From: JACDEA01 sp963742585
Lineage (GTDB): Bacteria; Actinomycetota; Acidimicrobiia; Acidimicrobiales; JACDEA01
Assembly: GCA_963742585.1 (NCBI GenBank)
Contig: CAVUMI010000009.1
Location: forward strand, 930,001-994,000
Length of the DNA stretch: 64,000 nucleotides
Direction of reading: 5' to 3'
Within the stretch, counting starts at the first letter, position 1, and each line of letters starts with the position of its first letter. The notes below the pieces were generated by a model that worked only from the letters and a program-made list of their open reading frames with translations, ran no database searches and was not told the origin of the DNA. Both the position numbers and the translations under genes were made by a program. Shown one piece after another: positions 1 to 10,900 of this stretch.

Positions 1-1
1 C

Positions 2-109
2 GCCAACATCGCCGAGTTGATGGCGCAACTCGACATCGACGGCGCCCTTGTGGGGGGAGCCAGCCTGGAAGCCGACGAGTTCGCCGCCGTGGTCCGCTTT
101 TACGCATGA
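2..109 (+). CDS. tpiA: Triosephosphate isomerase, C-terminal end (partial)
   Basis: The last 35 residues of a protein cut by the window edge. They contain DIDGALVGGASLEADEF, the phosphate-gripping loop and final helix typical of triosephosphate isomerase, which interconverts dihydroxyacetone phosphate and glyceraldehyde 3-phosphate in glycolysis. The next gene is secG, an order common in actinobacterial gap-pgk-tpiA-secG clusters, which supports the call. The catalytic residues lie outside the window. Confidence 0.9.
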   Translation, partial: ANIAELMAQLDIDGALVGGASLEADEFAAVVRFYA

Positions 110-188
110 ATGCACCGTTAACGGCCGGCGGGACCGCGGGTGGTACCGTGGACGCCGTCATGGTGCTTGAGAATCCAAGGCACGGCAC

Positions 189-419
189 GTGCTGACCGCG
201 GTGATCGTCGGTCTCCATGTGTTGGTGTCAGTCCTACTGATTCTGCTGATCCTCTTGCACAGTGGCCGTGGAGGTGGGCTATCCGACATGTTCGGGGGCG
301 GGATGGGTAGCGCAGCAGCCGGTTCCACCGTGGTCGAGAAGAACCTCGACCGCATCACGGTGTTCACCGGTCTGATTTTTGCGTTTACCACGCTGATTTT
401 GGCGATACGTCTTCAGTAG
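189..419 (+). CDS. secG: SecG subunit of the Sec translocase
   Basis: A 76-residue membrane protein with two hydrophobic segments (about residues 3-23 and 55-74). Between them is the short polar loop of SecG, with LLHSGRGGGLSDMFGGG and the SAAAGS stretch. SecG is the small accessory subunit of the SecYEG protein-export channel. The length matches the family. I use the GTG start because it puts the first membrane segment at the N-terminus. It lies 80 bases after tpiA and is probably cotranscribed with it. Confidence 0.93.
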   Translation: MLTAVIVGLHVLVSVLLILLILLHSGRGGGLSDMFGGGMGSAAAGSTVVEKNLDRITVFTGLIFAFTTLILAIRLQ

Positions 420-446
420 CAGTCCCCCAACAGAGGAGGTGGTCCG

Positions 447-2129
447 GTGCACAACCGGAGGCCGTTCATGTGGTTGCTTGCCGTCCTCGCTGTTTTCGCG
501 CTCGTCGCATCTGCGTGCGGTAGTGATGACGACGACGGGGCATCCGGCGACGCCGGAGACGACGCAGGCCAACCGGTTATCGGCGGAACTCTGGTCGATC
601 ACCAGGACCTAGCCAACGGTGGCGACGTCGACCACATCGATCCTGCGACGGCAGGCACCTTCGACGGCGCGCAGATCACCACGCTGGTCTACGACGGCCT
701 CACCGAGTACGACCCGAAAGCCAAGGAGCTCAAGCCGCTCGTGGCCGAGTCGTGGACGAACAACGACGACTTCACCGAGTGGACGTTCAAGCTCCGCAAC
801 AACGTGCTGTGGTCCAACGGCGATCCGGTGCTTCCCAGCGATTTCAAGTACGCATGGGAGCGCGTGCTCGACGCCAAGCTGGCCTCGGAGATCGCGTATC
901 ACATCACCGATAACGCCAAGATCAAGGGCTCGAAGGACGTATCGAGCGGCAAGGCCAAGGAGATCAGCGGGATAGTTGCCGACGACGCGGCGAGGACCCT
1001 GAAGGTCACGCTCGACGCGCCCCTCAACATCTTCCCGAACGTGATCTCGCACACCGTGTTCTCGCCGGTTCCCAAGAAGGCTGCCTCCGCGCTGGCCGAC
1101 CAGACCGCGTGGGAGAACGGTGTGATGATCGGCAACGGGCCGTTCAAGATGGCCGAGCCATGGAAGCACGACCAGTACATCAAGCTCCTTCGCAACGACA
1201 CGTACTGGGGCGGCTTTGAGAATCACAAGGCATACCTCGACGGAATCGACTTCGTGATCTCCAAGGACACCGAGACCGCCTTTGCCGGCTTCGAGGCCGG
1301 CGCGGCGCAGACCGCCGACATCCCGCCGGGGCGTTACGCCGACGTCCGAACGCGATTCCCCGACACCAACACCACCGCGCTCGACACCCTGGCGACGTAC
1401 TACTGGGCACTCAACCAGAAGGACCCGGTGGTGGGTGGCGCGGCCAACCTCAAGTTGCGGCAGGCCATCAGCCTCGCCATCGACCGACAGGCCATCGTCG
1501 ACACCGTCTACAGCGGCACCCGCAAGGTGGCCACCGGCTTCACCCCGCCGGGCATGCCCGGCTACAAGGCCGACATCAGCACCGTTACCAAGCGCGACGT
1601 CACTCGGGCCAAGCAGCTGCTGACCGAATGGGGTAAGCCGTTGCCGACGCTGAAGCTCAACTTCAACGCCGGGTCAGGACACGAGCCGGTCGCGGCGATC
1701 GTCCAGGCCAACCTGAAGGACATCGGGATCAACGCCACCCTGGCACCAGGCGACTCCAAGACCTACTTCAGTGAGATGCGCAAGGGCAACGGCCAGTTCC
1801 TGCGGGCCGGCTGGTTCTGGGACTACATCGCCTACGACAACGGCTTGTACCCGCTATTCAGCACCGGCGCGCTCGGTGGCGACAACCTGGCCCAGTACAG
1901 CGATCCCGCCTTCGACAAGCTCCTCGACGATGCCCGCACGGCAACCGACGAGAGCGAGCGCAACCGCTTGTACAACGAGGCCGAGAAGAAGATCCTCGAC
2001 GAGGTGGTCGCAATCCCGCTCAATTGGTACCGGGGCACGATCGTGTGGCGGCCGACCCTCAAGAACGTCGTCCAATCGCCACTCGGCTTCTTGAACTACG
2101 AGAACATGTGGCTGGAGAAGGCAGCCTGA
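447..2129 (+). CDS. Peptide ABC transporter substrate-binding lipoprotein (SBP family 5)
   Basis: A 560-residue exported solute-binding protein of the DppA/OppA type. The N-terminus has a basic start, a hydrophobic stretch and Cys24 after VASA, so it is a probable lipoprotein. An acidic, glycine-rich linker follows. The body carries family-5 features such as LVYDGLTEYD, ESWTNNDDFTEWTFKLR and NGPFKMAEPW. A GGAGGTGG ribosome site precedes the GTG start. The gene heads a transporter operon and would capture peptides or similar solutes outside the membrane for the permeases downstream. The actual ligand cannot be read from the sequence. Confidence 0.92.
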   Translation: MHNRRPFMWLLAVLAVFALVASACGSDDDDGASGDAGDDAGQPVIGGTLVDHQDLANGGDVDHIDPATAGTFDGAQITTLVYDGLTEYDPKAKELKPLVAESWTNNDDFTEWTFKLRNNVLWSNGDPVLPSDFKYAWERVLDAKLASEIAYHITDNAKIKGSKDVSSGKAKEISGIVADDAARTLKVTLDAPLNIFPNVISHTVFSPVPKKAASALADQTAWENGVMIGNGPFKMAEPWKHDQYIKLLRNDTYWGGFENHKAYLDGIDFVISKDTETAFAGFEAGAAQTADIPPGRYADVRTRFPDTNTTALDTLATYYWALNQKDPVVGGAANLKLRQAISLAIDRQAIVDTVYSGTRKVATGFTPPGMPGYKADISTVTKRDVTRAKQLLTEWGKPLPTLKLNFNAGSGHEPVAAIVQANLKDIGINATLAPGDSKTYFSEMRKGNGQFLRAGWFWDYIAYDNGLYPLFSTGALGGDNLAQYSDPAFDKLLDDARTATDESERNRLYNEAEKKILDEVVAIPLNWYRGTIVWRPTLKNVVQSPLGFLNYENMWLEKAA

Positions 2130-2145
2130 ACCTCGCTCACCGGTG

Positions 2146-2179
2146 GGCGGTTCGCGAGCCGCAGTGCTCGCGAATCGCC
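2146..2179 (+). terminator. Intra-operon hairpin between binding protein and permease
   Basis: Arms GGCGGTTCGCGAGC and GCTCGCGAATCGCC form a 14-bp stem with one G-U pair and a 6-nt loop (CGCAGT). No T-run follows, so this is probably a partial terminator or an mRNA-stabilising hairpin. Such structures often keep the binding-protein message more abundant than the permease message. Confidence 0.6.
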
Positions 2180-2197
2180 GCCTGAGAGCGCCCTCCG

Positions 2198-3199
2198 GTG
2201 CTGGCGTACGCGATAAAGCGGACGCTGATGGTCGTGCCGGTAGTGGTCGGCGCGCTCAGCCTGCTGTTCGTTGTGTTCTTTGTCGTTCCCGGCGATCCGG
2301 TCGACGCCCTCGCGGGTGAGCGGGCGGTCAACGCCGATACCCGCAGGGCGGTGGAGGCGAAGTTCGGCCTCGACAAGCCCTGGTACGTGCAGTACGGCAA
2401 GTACTGGCAGCGTTTGGCCCAAGGCGACCTCGGCACGTCCTATCGGCAGAGCCGGTCGGTCAACACGATGCTCAAGGAGAAGGCGCCCAACAGCATCCGC
2501 TTGGCGCTCCTCGCGTTGACGATCGAAGTCATGATCGGGATCGCGGCCGGCATCGTGTCGGCCGTCCGCCGGTACTCGTTTCTCGACGCCTTGACCACGG
2601 TGTCCACCACGATGGTGGTGGCCGTCCCAGTCTTCGTGTTGGGGTACCTGCTGCAATACATGCTGGGCATCTACACGTTCCAGCAGGACTACCCGCAATG
2701 GGCGCGCTTCCCGGTCAGTGGGATCGGGCCCGATCACTGGTACTTGTTCTTCATCCCCGCGGGCGACCAGTGGAAGTACGTGGCGCTGCCGGCGGTGACG
2801 CTGGCGTCGGTGTCGACCGCGCTGGTGGCCCGCATGATGCGGACGACGATGCTCGAGGTGCTGCGGGCCGACTACATGCGCACCGCGGCGGCAAAGGGCC
2901 TCTCGCGCACGCAGGTCATCTTCAAGCACGGCCTGAAGAACGCCATGATCCCGGTGGTCACACTGATCGGCCTCGACCTGGCCAACCTGATCGGCTCGGC
3001 GGTGCTGACGGAAACCGTCTTCAGCTGGCCGGGCATGGGCACCACCATCGCCACTGCCATCGGCGCGCTCGACTCACCCGTCGTCCTCGGCTTTACGCTG
3101 GTGCTGGTCGTCGCCTACGTGATGATCAACCTGATCGTCGACCTCAGCTACGCGTTCTTCGATCCGCGCATCCGCTACGGCGGCGAGAGCTCCGAGTAA
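2198..3199 (+). CDS. dppB: Peptide ABC transporter permease (DppB/OppB type)
   Basis: A 333-residue inner-membrane permease. It starts with a transmembrane helix and the VVPGDPVDALAGERA segment typical of DppB proteins, and ends with several more helices. The EAA loop that contacts the ATPases is visible around residues 222-256 (DYMRTAAAKGLSRTQVIFKH). It sits 68 bases after the binding protein, beyond the hairpin. Its TAA stop overlaps the ATG of the next permease by one base, which implies coupled translation. It would pair with the DppC-type permease to form the translocation path. Confidence 0.93.
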   Translation: MLAYAIKRTLMVVPVVVGALSLLFVVFFVVPGDPVDALAGERAVNADTRRAVEAKFGLDKPWYVQYGKYWQRLAQGDLGTSYRQSRSVNTMLKEKAPNSIRLALLALTIEVMIGIAAGIVSAVRRYSFLDALTTVSTTMVVAVPVFVLGYLLQYMLGIYTFQQDYPQWARFPVSGIGPDHWYLFFIPAGDQWKYVALPAVTLASVSTALVARMMRTTMLEVLRADYMRTAAAKGLSRTQVIFKHGLKNAMIPVVTLIGLDLANLIGSAVLTETVFSWPGMGTTIATAIGALDSPVVLGFTLVLVVAYVMINLIVDLSYAFFDPRIRYGGESSE

Positions 3200-4114
3200 T
3201 GGCTGACCTGCAACCCGAGGCAGCACCCGGCCCGGCCAGCCTGGCCGCGGCCATCGATTCGACCGCCGCGCCGTCGAGCAGGGGGGACGTGTGGCGCCGC
3301 TTCCGCAGGAATCGGCTGGCGATCATCGGCCTGGTGATCCTGGTGCTGATGGTGCTGGCCGCCATCCTCGCCCCGCTCATCACGTTCTATGACCCCGCCA
3401 AGATTGACCCACCGGTGAGCCGGCGGTCGCCGAGCGGCGACCACTGGTTCGGTACCGATCTGCTCGGGCGCGACCTGTACACCCGCATCGTGTACGGATC
3501 GAGGGTGTCGCTGCGAGTCGGCATCTTCTCGGTGGCGATCGCGCTGGCCGTCGGCCTCACTGCCGGTGCCGCGGCGGGCTTCTACGGCCGCTGGATCGAC
3601 TCGATCCTGATGCGCCTCACCGACATCTTCCTCGCCTTCCCCTACATCCTCGCCGCCATTGCCATCATCACGGTGCTGGGTCGGGGAGAAGCCACGGTGA
3701 TCGCGGTGCTGGGAGGGCTGGGATGGATGGCGTTCGCCCGCATCTTCCGATCGAGCATCTTGTCGATCAAGGAAACCGAGTACATAGAAGCGGCGCCGCG
3801 CCATCGGGGCCAGCAACTTTCGCATTATTCGCCGCCACATCTTTCCCAATGCCATTCAGCCGGTGATCGTCTACGCGACGATCTTCGTAGGTACCGCGGT
3901 GTTGTCTGAGGCCGCGTTGTCCTTCCTCGGAGTGGGTATCACCGAGCCCAAGCCCGCGTGGGGCCTGATGGTGGCGCAGGGCAAGAGCTTCCTCGTCGGG
4001 TCGCCGCACATGCTGTTCTTCCCGGGCGCGGCGATCTTTGTCACCGTGATGGCGTTCGTGTTCGTTGGCGACGGCCTCCGGGATGCGCTCGATCCACGGT
4101 TGCGCTCCGAATGA
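3199..4114 (+). pseudogene. dppC: Peptide ABC transporter permease (DppC type), single-base frameshift
   Basis: The first frame encodes an N-terminal cytoplasmic tail, a membrane helix and the GTDLLGRDLYTRIVYGSR motif of DppC, up to IKETEYIEAA. From there the match continues in the next frame with the EAA loop (FRIIRRHIFPNAIQP) and the last helices, ending DALDPRLRSE. One extra C at 3796-3797 in a CGCCGCGCC stretch explains the shift; removing it restores about 304 residues. Everything else in the operon is intact, so a sequencing error is at least as likely as a real mutation. If real, the transporter would be inactive. Confidence 0.85.
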
Positions 4115-5144
4115 CGGCGCTGCTCTCCGTACGCGACCTGCGGGTCGAGTTCGCAATGCGCGGCGGCTCGGTGCATGCGGTCGACGGCGTGTCGTTCGAC
4201 ATCCGCGGTGAGGAGGTGTTCGCGGTCGTCGGTGAATCGGGCTCGGGCAAGTCCGTCACCGCGTCGGCGATCCTCGGCCTGGTACCGAGTCCGCCGGGCC
4301 GCATCACGTCGGGCGAGATCCTGTGGCGGGGCGAGGACCTGCTCAAGCTCGACGATGACGAGCTTCGCCGGATCCGCGGTAGCGAGATCGCGATGATCTT
4401 CCAGGATCCGATGACGTCGCTCAATCCCGTCTACACGATCGGTCATCAGATCGTCGAAATGCTTCGCCTTCACCAGAAGCTCGACAAGAAGGGGGCGCGA
4501 GCGCGGGCTGCCGAGGTGTTGAGCCTCGTTGGTATCCCTCGCGCCCAGGAGCGGATGGATGACTACCCGCACCAGTTCTCCGGCGGCATGCGCCAGCGGG
4601 CGATGATCGCCATGGCCATTTCCTGCGACCCTGACCTGATCATCGCGGATGAGCCCACGACGGCGCTCGACGTGACGGTGCAGGCCCAGGTCCTCGAGGT
4701 ACTCGAGCAGGTGCAGCGCGAAACCAAGGCTGCGATCCTGCTCATCACCCACGACCTGGGTGTGGTCGCCGGCATGGCCGACGAAGTGATGGTGATGTAC
4801 GCCGGCCGGGCGGTCGAGCGTGGGTCAGTCGACAACTTGTTCTACGAGCCTGGTCATCCCTACACGCTCGGGTTGCTCGAGTCTCTACCGCGGCTCGACG
4901 AGGGGACAGGCGCCGAGCGGCTCCGGCCCATCGAGGGTCAGCCACCGTCCCTCACGAGGGTGCCGCCTGGGTGCGCATTTCACCCGCGGTGCGAGTTCGC
5001 CCAACTCCCCACGCCGTGCTCGACCGATCGGCCCGAGCTGCTCAGCGTCGGTACCTCGCCGGCCCACGTCGCGGCCTGCCACTTCGCCGAAGCGGTCGCC
5101 GCGCAAGCCCCGGCGCGACTGCTCCGCCACGCGGGAACCACGCC

Positions 5145-5148
<4 letters not shown>
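4111..5148 (+). CDS. dppD: Peptide ABC transporter ATPase (DppD/OppD type)
   Basis: A 345-residue ABC ATPase. Walker A GESGSGKS is at residues 41-48, the Q-loop in MIFQDPMTSLNP near 97, the signature FSGGMRQR near 156-163 and Walker B LIIADEP near 176-182. The C-terminal part has the HPYTLGLLES and CAFHPRC segments of the oligopeptide subfamily; its cysteines bind a cluster in some relatives. The start is the ATG in the ATGA overlap with the preceding permease, which also defines the correct N-terminus (MTALLSVRDLRVEF). It works with the DppF-type ATPase that follows. Confidence 0.95.
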
Positions 5149-6173
<1,025 letters not shown>

Positions 6174-6175
6174 TC

Positions 6176-7744
6176 ATGCTTCGCCGCAACCTTGCTCCGC
6201 TGTTGGTTGCCGTCCTGGTTCTGGCCGCGTGCCAGGGCAACGACTCGGACCCCGGCGCGGGGAAGCCGCGCCGGGGCGACGTACTCCGCGTCGGCGTCAC
6301 CGCCGACTTCAGCTTGGATCCGGCCCAAGCGCGCACCGTCGAGCAGCTCTTGGTCGCCGATCAGATTTTCGACGGGCTGACCGCGTTCGACGTCGCCAAG
6401 AAGAACGTGGTGCCCGCGCTGGCGGCACGCTGGACGGCTTCTGAGGATCAGAAGCAGTTCGACTTTTTCCTTCGGCCCGGTGCCAAGTTCGCCAACGGCC
6501 GGGCCATCACGGCCGCCGATATCAAGTACACCCTCGATCGAGTGGCCCGTCGTGGTTCCGGTTCGCCAGGTTCTGAGTTGCTCGAAATGATCTCCGGCTA
6601 TACCGACACGGCGGTGCGCGACGCGCCGGGCTTGGCTGGCGTCACCGCGCCGGCATCCGACGTGGTGCACATTGCGCTGGACCAGCCGTTCGCCATGCTT
6701 CCGTGGGTTCTCAGTAGCCCGGTGTTCGGTGTCGTCGCGCAGGAGTCGGTCGAGGCTGCGGAGCCGGCCCCGCCGTTCGCCAAGCAGCCCGTCGGTAGCG
6801 GCCCGTTCGCGGTGGGCGCCCGCACGGGGACCCGCATCCGGTTGGTTCGGGCACCCGAGTCGGAGGCCCTGCTCGACGGAATCGACTTGGTCGGCTTCGA
6901 CGGGGTAGCGGCCTCGTACACCGCGTTCACGCGTGGCGAGCTCGATTGGAGCCAGGTGCCGCCCGAGCAGGTTGCGGCCGCCGGTTCGCGATACGGCACC
7001 GGCGGCTTCGTCCCGTACGCCGCCGAACTCTTCTTCGGCTTCAACGTCAAGAACAACAAGTTCGCCGACCCGCGGTTCCGGGAGGCCATCATCCGAGCGA
7101 TCGATCGCCCGGCGCTCGTCCGCGCGGTCTACGACGACATCTACAAGCCGCTCGACGGCATCGTGGTCAGCGGCATTCCCGGGTTCCAGAAGAATGCGTG
7201 CGGCGCGACCTGCGGGCACGATGTGACGCGGGCCAAGGAGCTGGTCGCGGCGGCCTTCCCGACTGGGCCTCCCGAGATCTTCCTCGACTACGACGCCGGT
7301 GCGATCCGTGACGCGCTGGCCAAGGCCATCCAGGCCGACCTCACCCAGGCTGGGATCAACGCCACGCTGCGACCGAAGCCGTTCGACGAGTACCTCAACT
7401 TCGAGGTGAGCGGTCAGCAGGAGCTGTTCCTGCTCGGTTGGATCGCCGCCTACCCTGCGCCCGAGGCGTTTCTGGGGCCGATGTTCATGTCGGGATCGCG
7501 TAACAACCTCGTCGGCTTCAACAACCCGGCGTTCGACGCCGCGCTCAAAGTGGCCCGGGCCGACGGCGACGAGGCGAAGCGGGTAGCCGACTACCAGGAG
7601 GCCGAGAAGATCGCGCTGGCCCAGGTTCCGGTCATCCCGATCCTCCAGTACGAGGTCCACGCGGTCACCGCCAAGAAGGTCGGCGGCCTCACCCTTTCAC
7701 CCACCGGCACCTTCGACGGCGCCCGCGTGTGGGTCGCCAGCTAG
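6176..7744 (+). CDS. Second peptide-type ABC substrate-binding lipoprotein
   Basis: A 522-residue solute-binding protein of family 5. The start MLRRNLAPLLVAVLVLAAC gives a clear lipobox, LAAC, with Cys19. Family features include LVADQIFDGLTAFD, FDFFLRPGAKFANGR and TRIRLVRAPES. It follows the ATPase stop by two bases, so it belongs to the same operon and gives the importer a second binding protein. The two binding proteins are clearly diverged, which suggests different ligands. What those ligands are cannot be said. Confidence 0.9.
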   Translation: MLRRNLAPLLVAVLVLAACQGNDSDPGAGKPRRGDVLRVGVTADFSLDPAQARTVEQLLVADQIFDGLTAFDVAKKNVVPALAARWTASEDQKQFDFFLRPGAKFANGRAITAADIKYTLDRVARRGSGSPGSELLEMISGYTDTAVRDAPGLAGVTAPASDVVHIALDQPFAMLPWVLSSPVFGVVAQESVEAAEPAPPFAKQPVGSGPFAVGARTGTRIRLVRAPESEALLDGIDLVGFDGVAASYTAFTRGELDWSQVPPEQVAAAGSRYGTGGFVPYAAELFFGFNVKNNKFADPRFREAIIRAIDRPALVRAVYDDIYKPLDGIVVSGIPGFQKNACGATCGHDVTRAKELVAAAFPTGPPEIFLDYDAGAIRDALAKAIQADLTQAGINATLRPKPFDEYLNFEVSGQQELFLLGWIAAYPAPEAFLGPMFMSGSRNNLVGFNNPAFDAALKVARADGDEAKRVADYQEAEKIALAQVPVIPILQYEVHAVTAKKVGGLTLSPTGTFDGARVWVAS

Positions 7745-7778
7745 CACCCGGCGATACAATCGTCTGCTGCCCATTCTG

Positions 7779-7815
7779 GAGGCACCTGGCACCGGTTTCC
7801 GGGACTCCGTGCCTC
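7779..7815 (+). terminator. Inverted repeat after the peptide transporter operon
   Basis: GAGGCAC and GTGCCTC are exact inverted arms of 7 bp separated by 23 bases that include further GC pairing. It lies between the last operon gene and the tRNA gene, where a terminator is expected. There is no clear T-run, so the call is tentative. Confidence 0.4.
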
Positions 7816-7832
7816 GAGTTTGGGCGTTCCAA

Positions 7833-7917
7833 GTCGGAGTGGCGGAATAGGCAGACGCGCTCAGCTTGAGGGGCTAGTGCCCGCAAGGGCGTGGGGGTTC
7901 AAGTCCCCCCTCCGACA
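7833..7917 (+). tRNA. tRNA-Leu (anticodon GAG)
   Basis: An 85-nt class II tRNA. The acceptor stem is GTCGGAG with CTCCGAC (7910-7916) and discriminator A. The D-arm contains GCGGAATAGGCAGACGC. Anticodon GAG is at 7868-7870. The long variable arm is TGCCCGCAAGGGC, and the T-arm is GGGGG-TTCAAGT-CCCCC. CCA is not encoded. The anticodon stem as read has one U-G pair and one C-A mismatch, so either a base call is wrong or the stem is slightly weak. Its 3' half is the apparent parent of the dispersed repeat in the next 40 kb. Confidence 0.92.
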
Positions 7918-7974
7918 CGTCAGGGGCTTACTGACGCACGTTGAGTTGCCGCGCTCTCGATGCGAACCAGCTCA

Positions 7975-10900
7975 TCACTCGACGGGTCGTCGCCCAGCTG
8001 CCGTGGCGGCAAGTTCGGAGCGAGTCGACACGCCCAACTTGGTGAAGACATGCGCGACGTGCGTCTGCACGGTGCGCTTGGAGACGAACAGCCGCTCACC
8101 GATCTGAGGATTCGTGAGGCCGGAGGTGACGAGCTCGACGACCTGCAGCTCCGTAGGCGTAAGGCTCTCCCAGCCGTGAGTGGGCCGCTTGCGATGCCCC
8201 CGTCCCCGTCGGGCGTAGGCGATCGCGTCGTCGAGAGTGAGCGCGGCGCCGGCAGCCCACGCGTCGTCGAACGCGGCCGCGCCGAGCCCGCTTCGGACCA
8301 CCGCTGTGCACGTCTCGTGGGATGCCGCGTGGACTGGGAAGCGCGGGAGGCCAATGGCGTCGCGCAGGCCGTGCGCGGCGCCGAGCAGCCGCGCCGCGTC
8401 CTCAAAGCGGTCCTGGTCGGCGAGCGCTGCCGCGAGATCCTCGAGGACGTCGCCCATAAAGAACACTCGGCCTGTCTGGTGCGCGAGATCGGCTACATCG
8501 TGGAGGAGGTCCTCGGCCCGGTGCGGATCGCCGTCGAGTCGGGCCAGCGACGCCTGACCGATGAGTGCCCAGGCGATCGCGTTGACCGTGTCAGTCTTCT
8601 GCGCGAGACGGATTGCTTCCGCGGCGCGCTGGCCGGCCTCAGCCGGCTGCGACCGTGCCGCGGCGACTTGCGCGTGGAGGGCGCGACACATCGCCGCGGC
8701 ACCCTGCCACACGATGGTGAAGAGCTGGAATGAGGTTCCGAGCTGATCCTCGGCGACGTCGAGCGCGCCGTCCGCGAACGCCAGATGTCCGAGAGCCATC
8801 CGCATGAAGCCCTCGCCCATCGGGCTGCGATTGTCGAGCGCGACTCGCAGCCCGTGCTCGCAAAGATCGCGGCTCTCTGCGTAACGACCGCCGAAGAGGT
8901 GCGCGTAGGCGAGGAAGCCGCGGGCGAAGATCTCGGCGTAGTGGTCGCCGATCGCGTTGGCCAGCTCGAGGGCTTCGTCGAGCCGGGCCGTGGCGGCGTC
9001 GATTCGGCCTTCCAGAGTGTCGAGCTGTCCACGGATGAGGAGGCAATAGCAGCGGGCATGGGGGACGTCGGCGGCGTCGGTCAGGGCCAAGGCCTCGTCG
9101 AGCAAGTCACGGGCGCGACTCGCTTCACTCGTATCGACATAGGACCACGCGAGCAATGCCAGGTTCAGTGCCTGGAAGAGATGGTCGTCGGTCTGGCGCA
9201 GCGTGGCCTGCGCTTCTTGGAAATCGGACCACCCACCCTGCAGGTCGGCCTCGCCCCAGCACCGCGCCCACCCGCGCCAATGGAGAGCTCGCCCCAGCGT
9301 GGCCGCATCGCCGAGCCGGCGTCCGATGGCGACCGCCTCGTCGCCGAATCGCGTCGCCTTGGCCATGTCGCCGGCGCGGTAGCAGACGACGCAGAGGGCG
9401 CTGAGCGCGCCAGCCCGGTCGACGTCGTCGCGTCTCGGGCCAGCCAGGGTGGCTTCGAGACGGGCGCGCCCGATCGCGAGGTCGCTGCGCGCGAACCAAT
9501 ACAGCGTGAGAAGTCTCACCAGACGGACGCCCCGCCCTCGACTGGCGGACTCGGTGCTCCAGTCCAGAGCGGCGCGCAAGTTGTCGATCTCCGCGTCGAC
9601 CCGGGCCAACCAGGTGAGCGTGTCGCTTCCCTCGAGGCCGGCGGCCGCCCGCTCGGCGAAGGCCACGTAGTAGTCGAGGTGCCGATCCCGCGTCTCCGCG
9701 GCTTCGCCAGCATCGGTCAGCTTGTGGCGGGCGTAGTCGCGGATCGTCTCGAGCAGCCGGTAGCGCGTCAGTGCGCCGGCGTCGTCGACGACCTGGACGA
9801 GGGACCGGTCCACGAGCGTGCTCAGGAGATCGAGCACGCTCTGCGTGGTGACCTCGTCACCGGCGCACACGGCCTCCGCCTCGTTGAGGGTGAAGCCGCC
9901 CGGGAAGACCGCGAGGCGGCGCAACACAGCCTGTTCGGTCCGGCCGAGCAGGTCGTGGCTCCAGTCGACCGAGCCCTCGAGCGTGCGCTGACGCGGCAGC
10001 GCCGAGCGACCGCCACCGGTCAGAAGGTGGAACCGGTCGGCGAGACCTTCGGCGATCTCGCCCACCGTCAGTAGCCGGGTGCGGGCGGCGGCGAGCTCGA
10101 TGGCAAGGGGGATGCCGTCGAGGCGGGTGCAGATCTCCGCCACGCTCGCGGCATTCTCGTCGGTCATCGCAAAGTTCGGCCTGGACGACCGGGCCCGGTC
10201 GACGAAAAGCCGCACCGACTCACTGTCCATCAACTCGCCATCGTGGGGCAGCGACATCGGCGGGACCGCCCAGGCGGTCTCGCCGTTGAGGCCGAGCAGT
10301 TCCCGGCTGGTGGCCAGCACCGTCACGCCCGCACAAGCCTCGATGAGGGCAGCCGCCAACGCGGCGCAGGCCTCGATGAGGTGCTCGCAATTGTCCAGCC
10401 CCACCAACGCGCGCCGTTGCGAGAGATAGCCGGCCACCGTGTCGGCGATCGGCTCCATGGGTGATTCAGGTAGGCCCAGCACTCCGGCGAGGGCGGCGGG
10501 CACGAGCGTCGGATCGCTCAGCGGCGCGAGATCGACCCAGCAGATGCCGTCGGGGTGGTTGTCGGCCACGTTGGCGGCGACCGCGAGGGCAAGCCGGGTC
10601 TTGCCGCAGCCACCGGCGCCGGTGAGGGTCACCAGTCGCGAGTCACCTACAAGTGTGCTCACGGTATCGACCTCGACGTCTCGGCCCACGAACGATGTAA
10701 GCGGGACGGGCAGGTTGTTGGCGACCGGTTCAACTGAGCGCAACGGCGGGAAGGTGTCGCATCCTTCGCTGGGACCGAGTTGCCAGACGTGCTCGGGGCG
10801 GGTCAGGTCCCGCAGGTGATGGACACCGAGATCGCGGAGGAGGACGTTGTCAGCAAGGCCGTCGACCAGGACCTCGTAGGTGGCCTGCGACACGAGAACC

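Noticed and set aside
8785..10074. Long open frame on the plus strand, opposite the LuxR/cyclase regulator
   Set aside because: It is a GC-driven shadow of a gene with clear domains on the minus strand; its translation shows no family.
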